DNA of 64,000 nucleotides from the NCBI RefSeq assembly GCF_027920545.1, contig NZ_CP115859.1:62001-126000 (forward strand), written 5' to 3'. Below, piece by piece: positions 53,577 through 62,100 of this stretch. The stretch is from Chryseobacterium camelliae (lineage in GTDB: Bacteria; Bacteroidota; Bacteroidia; Flavobacteriales; Weeksellaceae). The notes under the pieces were generated by a model, which saw nothing but the letters and a program-made list of their open reading frames with translations, had not been told where the DNA came from and did not search any database. Every line of letters begins with the position of its first letter. The stretch's first letter is position 1. Both the position numbers and the translations under genes were made by a program.

Positions 53577-54125
53577 ATGAAAATTTCTTCCTACCCGTTA
53601 ATCGTTGACTTAAAAAATACCACTCAGGAAAACCTTAGGTTTGCAGAAAGTTTACTGCAGAAATCCGATGATGTCCTTAATAAAAGGCTGTCAGAAGAAA
53701 GCTGGAGTATATTGGAATGCTTTGAACATCTCAATCGGTATGGAGATTTTTATATTCCGGAGATCAGCCGGAGAATTTCATCTTCTAAAACTTCTTTCAG
53801 TCAGATATTCAAACCCGGGATCTTAGGGAATTATTTTGCAAAAAGCATGCTTCCAAAGGAAAAACTAAATACAATGAAAACTTTGAAAAGCATGAATCCT
53901 ATTCATAGCGAACTAAATAAAAAAGTGATTCTGGAATTTATCAGACAACAAAATCAGCTGTTGGATTTGCTGGAAAGAGCAAAGCAAGTAGATATCAACA
54001 AAACAAAAACCAGTATAAGTATTTCAAGATTAATTAAACTGAAATTAGGCGATACATTCCGTTTTGTGATTTATCATAACTTGAGACATATTGAACAGGC
54101 AAAAAGAATTTTGAATACAGTCTGA
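53577..54125 (+). CDS. DinB-family protein
   Basis: 182 residues forming the four-helix DinB bundle. Putative metal ligands are the His of ECFEHLNRYGDFY near residue 50 and the His pair of VIYHNLRHIEQAKRI near the C-terminus. The family includes thiol-dependent transferases and unassigned proteins. It follows a Crp-like regulator and precedes an alkyl-DNA repair gene, but the 198-base gap (54126-54323) between it and ogt weakens the link. Confidence 0.85.
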   Translation: MKISSYPLIVDLKNTTQENLRFAESLLQKSDDVLNKRLSEESWSILECFEHLNRYGDFYIPEISRRISSSKTSFSQIFKPGILGNYFAKSMLPKEKLNTMKTLKSMNPIHSELNKKVILEFIRQQNQLLDLLERAKQVDINKTKTSISISRLIKLKLGDTFRFVIYHNLRHIEQAKRILNTV

Positions 54126-54323
54126 TGTATTTTTTTACGCAAAGATTTATCAATAATCAACTTAATTTTAAGGAGCAAAGGAATTATCAATTTCATTGAT
54201 TGATGAAGTTGCCTTTTAAGTGATATTGTTGGCTTTCTTTATGCTTAAGCTTATGCTTAAATTCAATTAAAATTATTTACATTTCAATACGTAGATTTCT
54301 GAATTTTATCTAATTTTAATTCA

Positions 54324-54836
54324 ATGGAAATCATACATCGAAAAACCATCCCAACTCCACTCGGAGAAATGTTTGCCTGCGCCGTTGATGAAGGAATATG
54401 CCTGTTGGAATTCACGGACAGAAAAAACATGGAAAAGCAGTTCAAATCTCTAGCAACGGCTTTATATGCTGAAATTGTTGAAAAAGATCATCAGCATTTC
54501 CACCAGCTGGAAAAAGAATTAACCGAATATTTTGAAGGAAAAAGAGAACGGTTTGAAACTCCGTTATTCATTACCGGTACAGCGTTTCAGAAAAAAGTAT
54601 GGGAATTGCTCTCAGCAATTCCGATGGGAGAGATAAGAACCTATAAACAACAATCCGAGTTTCTGGGAAATCCGAAAGCAATTCGTGCTGTTGGAACGGC
54701 AAATGGCATCAATAAAATTGCGATTTTAATTCCCTGTCACCGCGTTATCGGCTCCAATGGCGAACTGGTAGGCTATGCCGGAGGAATCTGGAGAAAGCAA
54801 AAATTATTGGAATTGGAGAAGGCTATTCTGTTTTGA
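54324..54836 (+). CDS. ogt: Methylated-DNA--protein-cysteine methyltransferase
   Basis: 170-residue suicide repair protein that takes alkyl groups from O6-alkylguanine onto its own Cys. The active site is C138 in IPCHRVIGSNG, preceded by FQKKVWELLSAIPMGEIRTY and followed by LVGYAGGIWRKQKLLELE. The N-terminal domain is the shorter Ogt form. Length is typical. The next gene begins 28 bases after its stop. Confidence 0.93.
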   Translation: MEIIHRKTIPTPLGEMFACAVDEGICLLEFTDRKNMEKQFKSLATALYAEIVEKDHQHFHQLEKELTEYFEGKRERFETPLFITGTAFQKKVWELLSAIPMGEIRTYKQQSEFLGNPKAIRAVGTANGINKIAILIPCHRVIGSNGELVGYAGGIWRKQKLLELEKAILF

Positions 54837-54864
54837 TTTTGTAATTTTAAACAAAAATTTACAC

Positions 54865-55470
54865 GTGAAGAAGTTACTATTTGCACTTTGCATATCAACA
54901 TCAGTTTTCAGTTTTGCTCAGGATTATTCTGTACCGTCAGTAAGCCCGCGTCAGAAGGTAGAGCAACAGTTTTCAATGTCTAAAATTACGGTGGATTACG
55001 GTAGACCGGGAGTAAAAGGGCGTAAAATATTTGGTGACTTGGTTCCTTACGGACAGGTTTGGAGAGCAGGAGCCAACTCATCAACAAAAATTACTTTCGG
55101 ACAATCCATCAACTTCGGAGGAAAAGTGGTTCCGGCAGGAACTTACGGTTTATTCATCGTTCCGACTGAAAAAGAATGGAAAGTTATTTTGAATAAAGAT
55201 TTCCAGCAATGGGGAGCTTATACTTACGATCCGAAACAGGATGTAGTAGATGTCGTGGTACCTGTAAACAAATTGACGGATAAACAGGAATGGTTTGAAA
55301 TTACCTTAAACCCTACCGATGAAAATACAGGAAATTTAGTCATCAAATGGGATACTTCTCAGGCAGAAGTAAGCTTAAAACCTGCAAAATTGGATGCTGT
55401 GATTAAAATTTCAGACAAGCTGAAAGAAATTAAAAAGATAGAGTCGGATGCCGCAAAAGCTAAAAGCTAA
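54865..55470 (+). CDS. Exported DUF2911 protein
   Basis: 201 residues from a GTG start (MKKLLFALCISTSVFSFAQ as signal peptide). The frame is open upstream into ogt (54775), but only the GTG start gives a signal peptide. The body matches DUF2911: SVSPRQKVEQQFSMSKITVD, RPGVKGRKIFGDLVPYGQVW, FGGKVVPAGTYGLFIVPT. It is a beta-rich periplasmic domain whose function is unknown. Confidence 0.85.
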   Translation: MKKLLFALCISTSVFSFAQDYSVPSVSPRQKVEQQFSMSKITVDYGRPGVKGRKIFGDLVPYGQVWRAGANSSTKITFGQSINFGGKVVPAGTYGLFIVPTEKEWKVILNKDFQQWGAYTYDPKQDVVDVVVPVNKLTDKQEWFEITLNPTDENTGNLVIKWDTSQAEVSLKPAKLDAVIKISDKLKEIKKIESDAAKAKS

Positions 55471-55501
55471 AATCAGTCTGATTTAAATCAAAAATGTACC
55501 G

Positions 55502-56029
55502 ATGAAATTTTCTATACAACCCCTTTTAGAAAATCAGGAATATCAATTAATCCCCTTACAGCAAGGGGATTTTGAATCTCTATACGAAGTGGCTTCCGAC
55601 CCTGAAGTCTGGCAGCAACACCCGAATAAAGACCGTTACCAAAGAGAAATTTTTGAAAACTTTTTTAAAGGAGCCATGGAAAGCAAAGGCGCTTTTAAAA
55701 TTGTTGAAAAATCGACCGGAGATATTTTGGGAAGCACCCGTTTTTATGATTTTGATGAACATACAAACAGTATTTTCATCGGCTACACTTTTTACGGAAC
55801 TAAATCCTGGGGAAAAGGGATTAATCCCAAGATCAAAAAGCTGATGCTGGATTATATTTTTCAGTTTGTGGATGTAGTTTATTTTCATATCGGAAAAGAA
55901 AATTTTCGTTCACAAATTGCTTTAGAAAGAATTGGCGGACAAAGAATTGCGGAGCAGGAGATTGCTTACTTCGGGGAACCGACGAGAACCAATTTTGTTT
56001 ATGAAATTAAAAAAGAAAACTGGAAATGA
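55502..56029 (+). CDS. GNAT-family N-acetyltransferase, RimJ/RimL-like
   Basis: 175 residues of the RimJ/RimL group. The start QYQLIPLQQGDFESLYEVAS is followed by an acetyl-CoA loop area (YTFYGTKSWGKGINPKIKKL) that lacks the canonical Q/R-x-x-G-x-G/A exactly, and the NFRSQIALERIGGQ motif near the C-terminus. The substrate is unknown. It overlaps the following cupin gene by four bases. Confidence 0.85.
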   Translation: MKFSIQPLLENQEYQLIPLQQGDFESLYEVASDPEVWQQHPNKDRYQREIFENFFKGAMESKGAFKIVEKSTGDILGSTRFYDFDEHTNSIFIGYTFYGTKSWGKGINPKIKKLMLDYIFQFVDVVYFHIGKENFRSQIALERIGGQRIAEQEIAYFGEPTRTNFVYEIKKENWK

Positions 56030-56397
56030 AAAAATATAAAATTCAAAGATCTCCGTTTGTAGTTCCTACAACAGACGGAAAATTAATCGAAGAACACTGG
56101 GGAAACTCTACTCAGAACTCTAATATCTCAATTGCTCATATGGTGGCACCTCCGGATTGGAGCGAGCCGCATCAGACTCCCGAATTTGATGAGTTTACGA
56201 TTATTATTTCAGGTAAAAAGCAGTTTGAAATTGACGGAGAAACCGTTACCTTAGAAAAAGGACAGAGTATTTTGATTGAAAAGGGAGCAAGAATCCGTTA
56301 CAGCAATCCGTTTCCTGAGCCTTGCGAATACATTGCCATCTGTCTTCCCGCATTTTCAATGGAACTGGTAAATAGAGAAGTCGAAGGAGTGGATTAG
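56026..56397 (+). CDS. Small cupin-domain protein
   Basis: 123 residues forming one cupin barrel. Motif 1 appears as PHQTPEFDEFTIIISGKKQF and motif 2 as GQSILIEKGARIRYSNPFPE. The first motif His and Glu may bind a metal, but the second-motif His is not evident, so metal binding is uncertain. It overlaps the GNAT gene by four bases and ends before a long repeat. Confidence 0.82.
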   Translation: MKKYKIQRSPFVVPTTDGKLIEEHWGNSTQNSNISIAHMVAPPDWSEPHQTPEFDEFTIIISGKKQFEIDGETVTLEKGQSILIEKGARIRYSNPFPEPCEYIAICLPAFSMELVNREVEGVD

Positions 56398-56467
56398 TAA
56401 AGCAAATCCGTTTAAAAACTCTTCAATCGTAATAAAATTACTTAAAAGAAAATATACTAAAGCCTTT

Positions 56468-56612
56468 TTTGTCATTCTGAATATAAACCGAAGTTTACGA
56501 ACGAAGTTCAGAAGCGAAATGAAGAATCTCTCTTAATCATCTTAACTTCTTAAATGAAACTTAATGGTTAAAATAAAATGTAGAGATTCTTCCTAACATC
56601 AGAATGACAAAA
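56468..56612. repeat. Interspersed palindromic repeat, fourth and longest copy
   Basis: GTCATTCTGAA (56471) and TCAGAATGACAAAA are inverted ends about 140 bases apart, with GAAGAATCTC and GAGATTCTTC inner arms. The TTAATCATCTTAACTTCTTA ... TTAATGGTTA block at 56533-56570 is nested within it. It fills the gap between the cupin and dienelactone hydrolase genes. Confidence 0.8.
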
Positions 56613-56624
56613 GGACTTTATCTT

Positions 56625-57368
56625 TTATTTCAAAATTTCTTTCAGGAACATCAACGTGTGATTCCATGCTCTTTTAGCCATCACTTCATTATAATCCGGT
56701 GACTTCGGATCTGTAAACGTATGTTTTGAATGAGCATAGGTGATGATCTGCCAATCTGCATTTCCGTCATTCATTTCCTTGATCAGACTATTGTAATCCT
56801 CCGGAGTTATACTTTTGTCGTCGGCAGGATTTTCAACCAGAATTTTAGTAGAAATTGGTCCGTTTGCCCTGTCCCTGTCTTTCCCAATGCTTCCGTGAAT
56901 GGAAACAACTCCTGCAACAGGTAAGCCTCCTCTTGCGGATTCCAAAGTTCCTGTTCCACCAAAACAATAGCCTATCACTGCAATTTTATCAGAAATCGCC
57001 CCGTTTTTCTTTAATTCTTCCAAAGCCAAAACAATTCTCTTTTGATAGGCCTGATAATTTTTTTTGAAATACCCCGAGCTTTTCGCTGCGGTATCCATGC
57101 TGGTCGGAATATTTCCTTCTCCGTAAATATCTGCTATAAAAGCAACATACCCTTGTTTTTCTAATTCCAGAGCTGCTGTTTTGGCTTCATCGTCAATTCC
57201 TTTCCAGGCGGGAAGAATCAAAACTCCGGGAAGTTTTTTTCCTGCATTGGAAGTCACTAAACCATTCAGTTTTTGAGAACCGTCCTGATAAGAAACCGTT
57301 TTAAGATTCTGGCTCAAAGCCGTTCCTGAAGCTATTAAAAATGCTGTGAGTAAGATGGATCGTATCAT
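56625..57368 (-). CDS. Exported dienelactone hydrolase-family protein
   Basis: 247 residues with a signal peptide (MIRSILLTAFLIASGTALSQ) and an alpha/beta hydrolase fold. The nucleophile is the Cys of VIGYCFGGTG, with an Asp in NPADDKSITP and a His in YAHSKHTFTDP, the dienelactone hydrolase triad. Relatives hydrolyse esters or lactones; this one is probably periplasmic with unknown substrate. It stands alone on the minus strand. Confidence 0.88.
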   Translation of the reverse strand: MIRSILLTAFLIASGTALSQNLKTVSYQDGSQKLNGLVTSNAGKKLPGVLILPAWKGIDDEAKTAALELEKQGYVAFIADIYGEGNIPTSMDTAAKSSGYFKKNYQAYQKRIVLALEELKKNGAISDKIAVIGYCFGGTGTLESARGGLPVAGVVSIHGSIGKDRDRANGPISTKILVENPADDKSITPEDYNSLIKEMNDGNADWQIITYAHSKHTFTDPKSPDYNEVMAKRAWNHTLMFLKEILK

Positions 57369-57493
57369 ATTTTGTAATTTAATGAAATGAATGCTAACAC
57401 CGGTATCACCAATAATAACTGACAGGATCAGTGAAACAGAGTGTTTGTTTTTCGAAATTAGTAAAAATAATCAACAATAACGATGAATAGAAT

Positions 57494-57922
57494 TTAAGGT
57501 TTGTAAAACTGATATTGTTCGTTTTCGTAATAAGCGTTGATGTGTTGCAGCCCGTTTGTTAAAACAATTTCTTTTGCGCCGATAATGGAGTTGTATCTTG
57601 CGGTCTGCTCAAACGTCTTTTCTGTTAATTTAATTTGAGGAGCCTTGCATTCGATCAGAATTACAGGTTCCGTTTTTTCGGTGATTAAAAGGTCAATTCT
57701 TTTCGTTAAACCATTCAGAACGATTTTTTTTTCCGTAATCAATGCTGAGGTTGAATACGATTTTACGGTAAGATAATAATGAATCCAATGCTGACGAACC
57801 CACTCTTCGGGAGTGAGCAAAAGATAGGTCTTTCGGACTAAATCATAAATAAAAAACTTATCTTTGTCTTTCTTGAATTTAAAATCAAAAGTTTCCTGAA
57901 AATTCAGTTTGGGAAGTTCCAT
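57494..57922 (-). CDS. Stand-alone HsdR_N-domain nuclease-like protein
   Basis: 142 residues matching the N-terminal nuclease domain of type I restriction HsdR subunits. The PD-(D/E)xK-type site is visible as RIDLLITE (Asp) and VILIECKAP (Glu-x-Lys). No helicase, specificity or methylase gene is near, so it is not a type I system here. Such lone domains are common in Bacteroidota; a repair role is possible but unproven. It is divergent from holA, eight bases away. Confidence 0.82.
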   Translation of the reverse strand: MELPKLNFQETFDFKFKKDKDKFFIYDLVRKTYLLLTPEEWVRQHWIHYYLTVKSYSTSALITEKKIVLNGLTKRIDLLITEKTEPVILIECKAPQIKLTEKTFEQTARYNSIIGAKEIVLTNGLQHINAYYENEQYQFYKP

Positions 57923-57930
57923 TTATTAAG

Positions 57931-58968
57931 ATGAAAGAATTAGATTTAATCCTCAAAAATATTAAAAATAAAGAAGTTTTACCTATTTATTTTTTCCACG
58001 GAGAAGAACCCTACTTTATAGATCTTGCAGTAAAAGCCCTTGAACACGACTTTTTGAATGAAGATGAAAAAGCATTCAACCAAACGATGGTGTACGGAAA
58101 AGATACGTCTTATCAGGAAATTCTTTCTTTGGCACGCCAGTTTCCGATGATGGGAGACAAACAGGTTCTTATTGTAAAAGAAGCTCAGGATTTAAAATTA
58201 AATGAGCCTGAAACAAAAGCGTTGGAGGCGTATGTAGAAAATCCGGTTCCGTCTACAGTACTGGTTTTTGCTCACAAACACAAGAAGTTAGATAGCCGGA
58301 AAAAGGTTACAAAATCTTTAGATAAAATCAATGCCTTATTTTTAAGTGAGTCGATAAAAGAAAATCAGCTTCCGAAATGGATTGCCGACGAATGTACTTC
58401 TTTAGGCATCAAAACAGCTCCCAATATTTCTCATCTTTTGGCAGAATATTTGGGAAATGATCTTTCCAGAATCGCTAATGAACTGAATAAACTTAAAATT
58501 ATCCTTAAGGAAGATGAAGTTCTGGACGGGAAAATCATTGAAGACCACATTGGAATCAGTAAAGAGTATAATGTTTTTGAACTGCAAAAAGCATTAGGAA
58601 CCAAAAATGCCAATGCTGCGTTCAAAATTGCTCATTTTATGGGTAAAAATCCAAAGAATAATCCTTTTGTGATGATGTTGGCGAGTCTGTATAATTATTT
58701 CTCCAATGTCATTATTTATAATACAATGGCGGGACAGTCACCACAGGCAATTGCCTCCCAGATGGGAGTGAATCCGTATTTCATTAAAGACTATGCTGAA
58801 TCGGCAAGGCTGTATCCTTTGAAGCATGCAACCCGAGTGATCTCTATTTTAAGAGAATTTGACATGAAGGGAAAAGGCTTAGGAGCTGTAAATATGAGTG
58901 AAGCGGAACTTATTAAAGAGCTTGTTTACAAAATTATCAATGTTGATAAAATTAAGATGAAAGTGTAA
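57931..58968 (+). CDS. holA: DNA polymerase III delta subunit
   Basis: 345 residues. Delta opens the sliding clamp within the clamp loader. The N-terminal segment LPIYFFHGEEPYFIDLAVKA, the region SLARQFPMMGDKQVLIVKEA (family motif) and the C-terminal collar helices (AEYLGNDLSRIANELNKLKI and the later AHFMGKNPKNNPFVMMLASL) identify it. Length is normal for HolA. Confidence 0.92.
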   Translation: MKELDLILKNIKNKEVLPIYFFHGEEPYFIDLAVKALEHDFLNEDEKAFNQTMVYGKDTSYQEILSLARQFPMMGDKQVLIVKEAQDLKLNEPETKALEAYVENPVPSTVLVFAHKHKKLDSRKKVTKSLDKINALFLSESIKENQLPKWIADECTSLGIKTAPNISHLLAEYLGNDLSRIANELNKLKIILKEDEVLDGKIIEDHIGISKEYNVFELQKALGTKNANAAFKIAHFMGKNPKNNPFVMMLASLYNYFSNVIIYNTMAGQSPQAIASQMGVNPYFIKDYAESARLYPLKHATRVISILREFDMKGKGLGAVNMSEAELIKELVYKIINVDKIKMKV

Positions 58969-58980
58969 TTTTTGTTGACT

Positions 58981-59028
58981 GTTGCTGGTTGATTGATTTT
59001 AATTTACGATCAATTGACAACCAACAAC
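58981..59028. repeat. Inverted repeat between holA and trxB
   Basis: GTTGCTGGTTGATTGAT (58981-58997) and ATCAATTGACAACCAACAAC (59009-59028) are imperfect inverted copies. No T-run follows. The gap otherwise holds nothing I can name. Confidence 0.5.
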
Positions 59029-59142
59029 TATCGAAATTCAACATATCAGATATTGACAACTATCATTAAAATAACTTTAAATTAATAGTAAAAATACCGA
59101 AATTAGCGGACGTTAATTTTATAATCTTTTGAAAAGCAAATT

Positions 59143-60084
59143 ATGGAGCAAAACATTTTAGATTGTGTGATCGTTGGATCTGGACCTTCTGGTTTCACAG
59201 CGGCAATTTATGCAGCAAGAGCAGACCTTAAGCCTGAATTGTATACAGGTTTGGAGCCGGGCGGACAATTGACTACAACTACGGAGGTAGATAACTTTCC
59301 GGGGTACCCAGCGGGAATTACAGGTCCTGAAATGATGATGGATTTGCAAAAACAGGCAGAAAGATTCGACACCAAAGTTCATTACGAAATGATCACAAAA
59401 GTTGAATTTTCTAAAGAAGTGGGAGGTATTCATAAATTATATGCAGGAAACAAAGAGATTCTTGCAAGAACGGTGATTATTTCTACTGGAGCTACGGCGA
59501 AATATTTAGGACTGGATGATGAAAAAAAATACAATGGAGGAGGGGTTTCTGCGTGTGCGACTTGTGATGGATTTTTCTATAGAGGGAAAGATGTAGTAGT
59601 GGTTGGAGCAGGTGATACGGCAGCAGAAGAGGCGACTTACCTTGCCAAATTGGTTAATAAAGTAACCATGTTAGTGAGAAAAGACGAATTCAGAGCTTCA
59701 AAGGCCATGATTCACAGAGTTCAGAATACACCGAATATTGAAGTGAAATTCCACCATGAATTAATTGGTATTGAAGGTGAAAATAATCTGGTAGAAAGAG
59801 CTGTAGTGATTAATAACCAGACTCAGGAAAAATCTACAATAGATGTTCACGGAATCTTCATTGCAATTGGTCACAAGCCGAATACAGATATTTTTGCCGG
59901 ACAAATTAATTTAGATGAAAACGGATATATCGACACTGAAAAAGGGTCTTCAAGAACCAATCTTCCCGGAGTTTTTGCTGCAGGAGATGTTCAGGATCAT
60001 ATCTACAGGCAAGCGATTACAGCTGCAGGAAGCGGTTGTATGGCAGCAATGGATGCTGAAAAGTATCTGGCAGAATTGCATTAA
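59143..60084 (+). CDS. trxB: Thioredoxin reductase
   Basis: 313-residue FAD/NADPH enzyme that reduces thioredoxin. The FAD motif is VGSGPSGFTAAIYAAR near residue 11, the redox-active pair C138/C141 lies in ACATCDGF, and the NADPH motif is VVGAGDTAAEEATYLA. The C-terminal FAD-binding end is GVFAAGDVQDHIYRQAITAA. Length is normal. A terminator follows. Confidence 0.96.
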   Translation: MEQNILDCVIVGSGPSGFTAAIYAARADLKPELYTGLEPGGQLTTTTEVDNFPGYPAGITGPEMMMDLQKQAERFDTKVHYEMITKVEFSKEVGGIHKLYAGNKEILARTVIISTGATAKYLGLDDEKKYNGGGVSACATCDGFFYRGKDVVVVGAGDTAAEEATYLAKLVNKVTMLVRKDEFRASKAMIHRVQNTPNIEVKFHHELIGIEGENNLVERAVVINNQTQEKSTIDVHGIFIAIGHKPNTDIFAGQINLDENGYIDTEKGSSRTNLPGVFAAGDVQDHIYRQAITAAGSGCMAAMDAEKYLAELH

Positions 60085-60111
60085 TAGTAAATTAGTTTTT
60101 ACAACCTATAC

Positions 60112-60138
60112 AACGCATCTTTCGGGGTGCGTTTTTTA
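60112..60138 (+). terminator. Terminator of trxB with UUCG loop
   Basis: AACGCATCT (60112-60120), loop TTCG, GGGTGCGTT (60125-60133), with a T-run. Confidence 0.85.
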
Positions 60139-60244
60139 TTTTTTCTGCGCTTAAGTTTCCCGTATCCTTCACGGTTTGCAAAAAATAATAGTTTTGATTT
60201 CTAGTGTATTATTAAGTTTTGTTAAAATTTGTCCGGAAAATATT

Positions 60245-60274
60245 TTGTCAGAATAAAAAAACGTTCTATATTTG
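60245..60274 (+). promoter_or_regulatory. Promoter of the tRNA-Ser gene
   Basis: TTG (60245-60247), 19-base spacer, TATATTTG (60267-60274), the exact consensus and spacing. The tRNA begins 34 bases after the box. Confidence 0.8.
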
Positions 60275-60308
60275 CACCACTGAAAACGACGATAGAATCG
60301 GAGTTGAT

Positions 60309-60393
60309 GGAGAGTTGGCAGAGTGGTCGATTGCGGCAGTCTTGAAAACTGTTGACTGTAACAGGTCCGGGGGTTCGAATCCCTCACTCTCCG
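60309..60393 (+). tRNA. tRNA-Ser (anticodon UGA)
   Basis: Class II tRNA with a long variable arm. The acceptor stem GGAGAGT pairs with ACTCTCC (60386-60392), the anticodon stem GCAGT pairs with ACTGT, and the loop CTTGAAA places anticodon TGA at 60343-60345, reading UCA. The T-arm has GGTTCGAAT. The genome does not encode the CCA end. The integrase gene that follows makes the 3' half a likely attachment site. Confidence 0.95.
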
Positions 60394-60441
60394 CAAGATG
60401 CGAAAACGGAAGTTTTCAAAAAAGCGTCAAAAAATAGATAT

Positions 60442-60476
60442 ATCCTGCAAAATCAATGATTTGCAGGATTTTTTTG
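60442..60476 (+). terminator. Terminator after tRNA-Ser
   Basis: ATCCTGCAAAATCA pairs with TGATTTGCAGGAT with one bulged base, then a T-run. Confidence 0.82.
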
Positions 60477-60516
60477 TTTATGGCAACTACTGTAATTTTC
60501 AAAAATAATCCAAAAG

Positions 60517-60568
60517 TTTGTGGCAATTTTGTGGCAATTTTTAAATCAAATAAAAATTGCCACAAAAA
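60517..60568. repeat. Direct and inverted short repeats, candidate integrase arm sites
   Basis: TTTGTGGCAA occurs twice in tandem (60517-60526 and 60528-60537), and the inverse ATTGCCACAAA follows at 60556-60566. The cluster lies between the tRNA and the integrase. The rest of the 295-base gap (60394-60688) shows only the terminator. Confidence 0.55.
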
Positions 60569-60688
60569 CGAAATACAAAACGCTACAAAATAGCATGTAA
60601 TTAATTTATAATGAACATGTTGCGTATCTAAATATCTTGAATCGAGGAACTTTTAGTTTGACATTTATAACCCTAAAAATGTTGAATT

Positions 60689-62062
60689 ATGTTAGTAGAA
60701 CAAAGCTACGGGCTCACCTACTTTTTAAAGAGCTCAAAAAACGAAAAGATTCGCCACATTTACTTGCGAATCACCGTAGATGGTATTCCTAAAGAGACCT
60801 CCACCAAAAGAAAATGGTATCCTAACCGATGGGATCAGAAAGAAGGTAAAGCCATTGGGACAAAAGAAGATGCCCGAACAATTAATCTTTTCCTTGAATC
60901 CTTAACCACTAAGATCAATCGTCACAGAACGGAGTTAATGAATAATGATATTCCCATTACCTCTATTGATCTCATTAATTTTGTCAACGGAAAATATCGA
61001 GCACGCAATAAAGTTCTTGAAGAATTCCAGGAACATAACGATGAGATGTCCAAACTGGTCATTACCGGGGAATATTCCAAAGGTACCCATGAACGTTATA
61101 TCACAGCACGTTCACATGTACAGGAATTTATTAAATATAAATATGCTAAGAATGATCTTGAGTTTACGGCATTGAATTATGAATTTGTGAAGGATTATAA
61201 TATATACCTTAAAACCGTAAGAAATTGCTCTAATAACACTTCATTGAAATATATCAGCAATTTTAAAAAAATTGTTTTAAGGGCTGTGGCAAAAGAGATC
61301 ATTCCCAAAGATCCGTTCAAGCTGTTTGTTAGCAAGAAAACCAAGATTAAAAAAAAGCCGCTGACAAAAATGGAACTGAAACGGATTGAAGAAAAAGAGT
61401 TTAGATCAGAAAGACTAAGTGTAGTTCGGGATATTTTCATATTTCAATGCTACACGGGATTGTCCTACATTGATGCCTTTCAATTAAAATGGGAAGATAT
61501 TAAAGAGACAGACGATGGAAGTATGTGGATTATGTCAAGCCGACAAAAATCAAAATCAGATACCGACATCCCTCTTCTTCCTAAAGCATTGGAGATTATG
61601 GCTCAATATAAGAATGATCCTCTATGTTTGAAAAGAGGCACTGTACTTCCCGGGCGTTCAAATCAAAAAATGAATGAGTATCTAAAAGAAATTGCTGTAT
61701 TATGCGAAATTCATGAAACGCTCAACACGCATAAAGCCAGACGTACCTTTGCCAGTACGATCACATTAAACAATGGGGTATCCATTCATGTGGTCAAAGA
61801 AATGCTGGGACACTACTCAATTAAGCAGACCGAAGAGTACGCCATTACCGAACAGGCATCCATAGCCCGTGAGATGAAGGAGCTTGAAACCAAGCTAAGA
61901 AGTACAGATAATTTTAACCAGGATTTGGTGAAATTGCTTGAGCAGCTCGAAAAAGAGTTCCAAGACCTAAAGACTGCCCGGAGCAATCACTCTGATATTT
62001 CTTTTGCTGATAGATGTGATGCTTTTGAAAATATGCTGTGTAGGGCAAAGGCAATTGTTTAA
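60689..62062 (+). CDS. Tyrosine recombinase/integrase of a mobile element
   Basis: 457 residues. An N-terminal arm-type DNA-binding domain (YFLKSSKNEKIRHIYLRITV), a SAM-like core-binding domain (about 110-215) and a catalytic domain. Catalytic residues seen: the HxxR motif in THKARRTFAS, the later LGHYS His and the Tyr of TEEYAIT. At the usual first Arg position it reads YTGLSYIDAF, so Ser replaces Arg, as in IntDOT-type enzymes of this phylum. A coiled-coil tail follows. It integrates or excises the element next to tRNA-Ser. Confidence 0.93.
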   Translation: MLVEQSYGLTYFLKSSKNEKIRHIYLRITVDGIPKETSTKRKWYPNRWDQKEGKAIGTKEDARTINLFLESLTTKINRHRTELMNNDIPITSIDLINFVNGKYRARNKVLEEFQEHNDEMSKLVITGEYSKGTHERYITARSHVQEFIKYKYAKNDLEFTALNYEFVKDYNIYLKTVRNCSNNTSLKYISNFKKIVLRAVAKEIIPKDPFKLFVSKKTKIKKKPLTKMELKRIEEKEFRSERLSVVRDIFIFQCYTGLSYIDAFQLKWEDIKETDDGSMWIMSSRQKSKSDTDIPLLPKALEIMAQYKNDPLCLKRGTVLPGRSNQKMNEYLKEIAVLCEIHETLNTHKARRTFASTITLNNGVSIHVVKEMLGHYSIKQTEEYAITEQASIAREMKELETKLRSTDNFNQDLVKLLEQLEKEFQDLKTARSNHSDISFADRCDAFENMLCRAKAIV

Positions 62063-62063
62063 T

Positions 62064-62100
62064 AAAAAAGTAGACCTCAAATATTGAGGTCTACTTTTTT
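62064..62100. terminator. Bidirectional terminator between integrase and the small DNA-binding gene
   Basis: A 17-bp stem (AAAAAAGTAGACCTCAA at 62064-62080 with its complement at 62084-62100) with A and T runs on both sides, serving both convergent genes. Confidence 0.9.

Noticed and set aside
57494..57922. Type I restriction-modification locus
   Set aside because: Only an HsdR N-terminal-like domain is present; helicase, specificity and methylase genes are absent.
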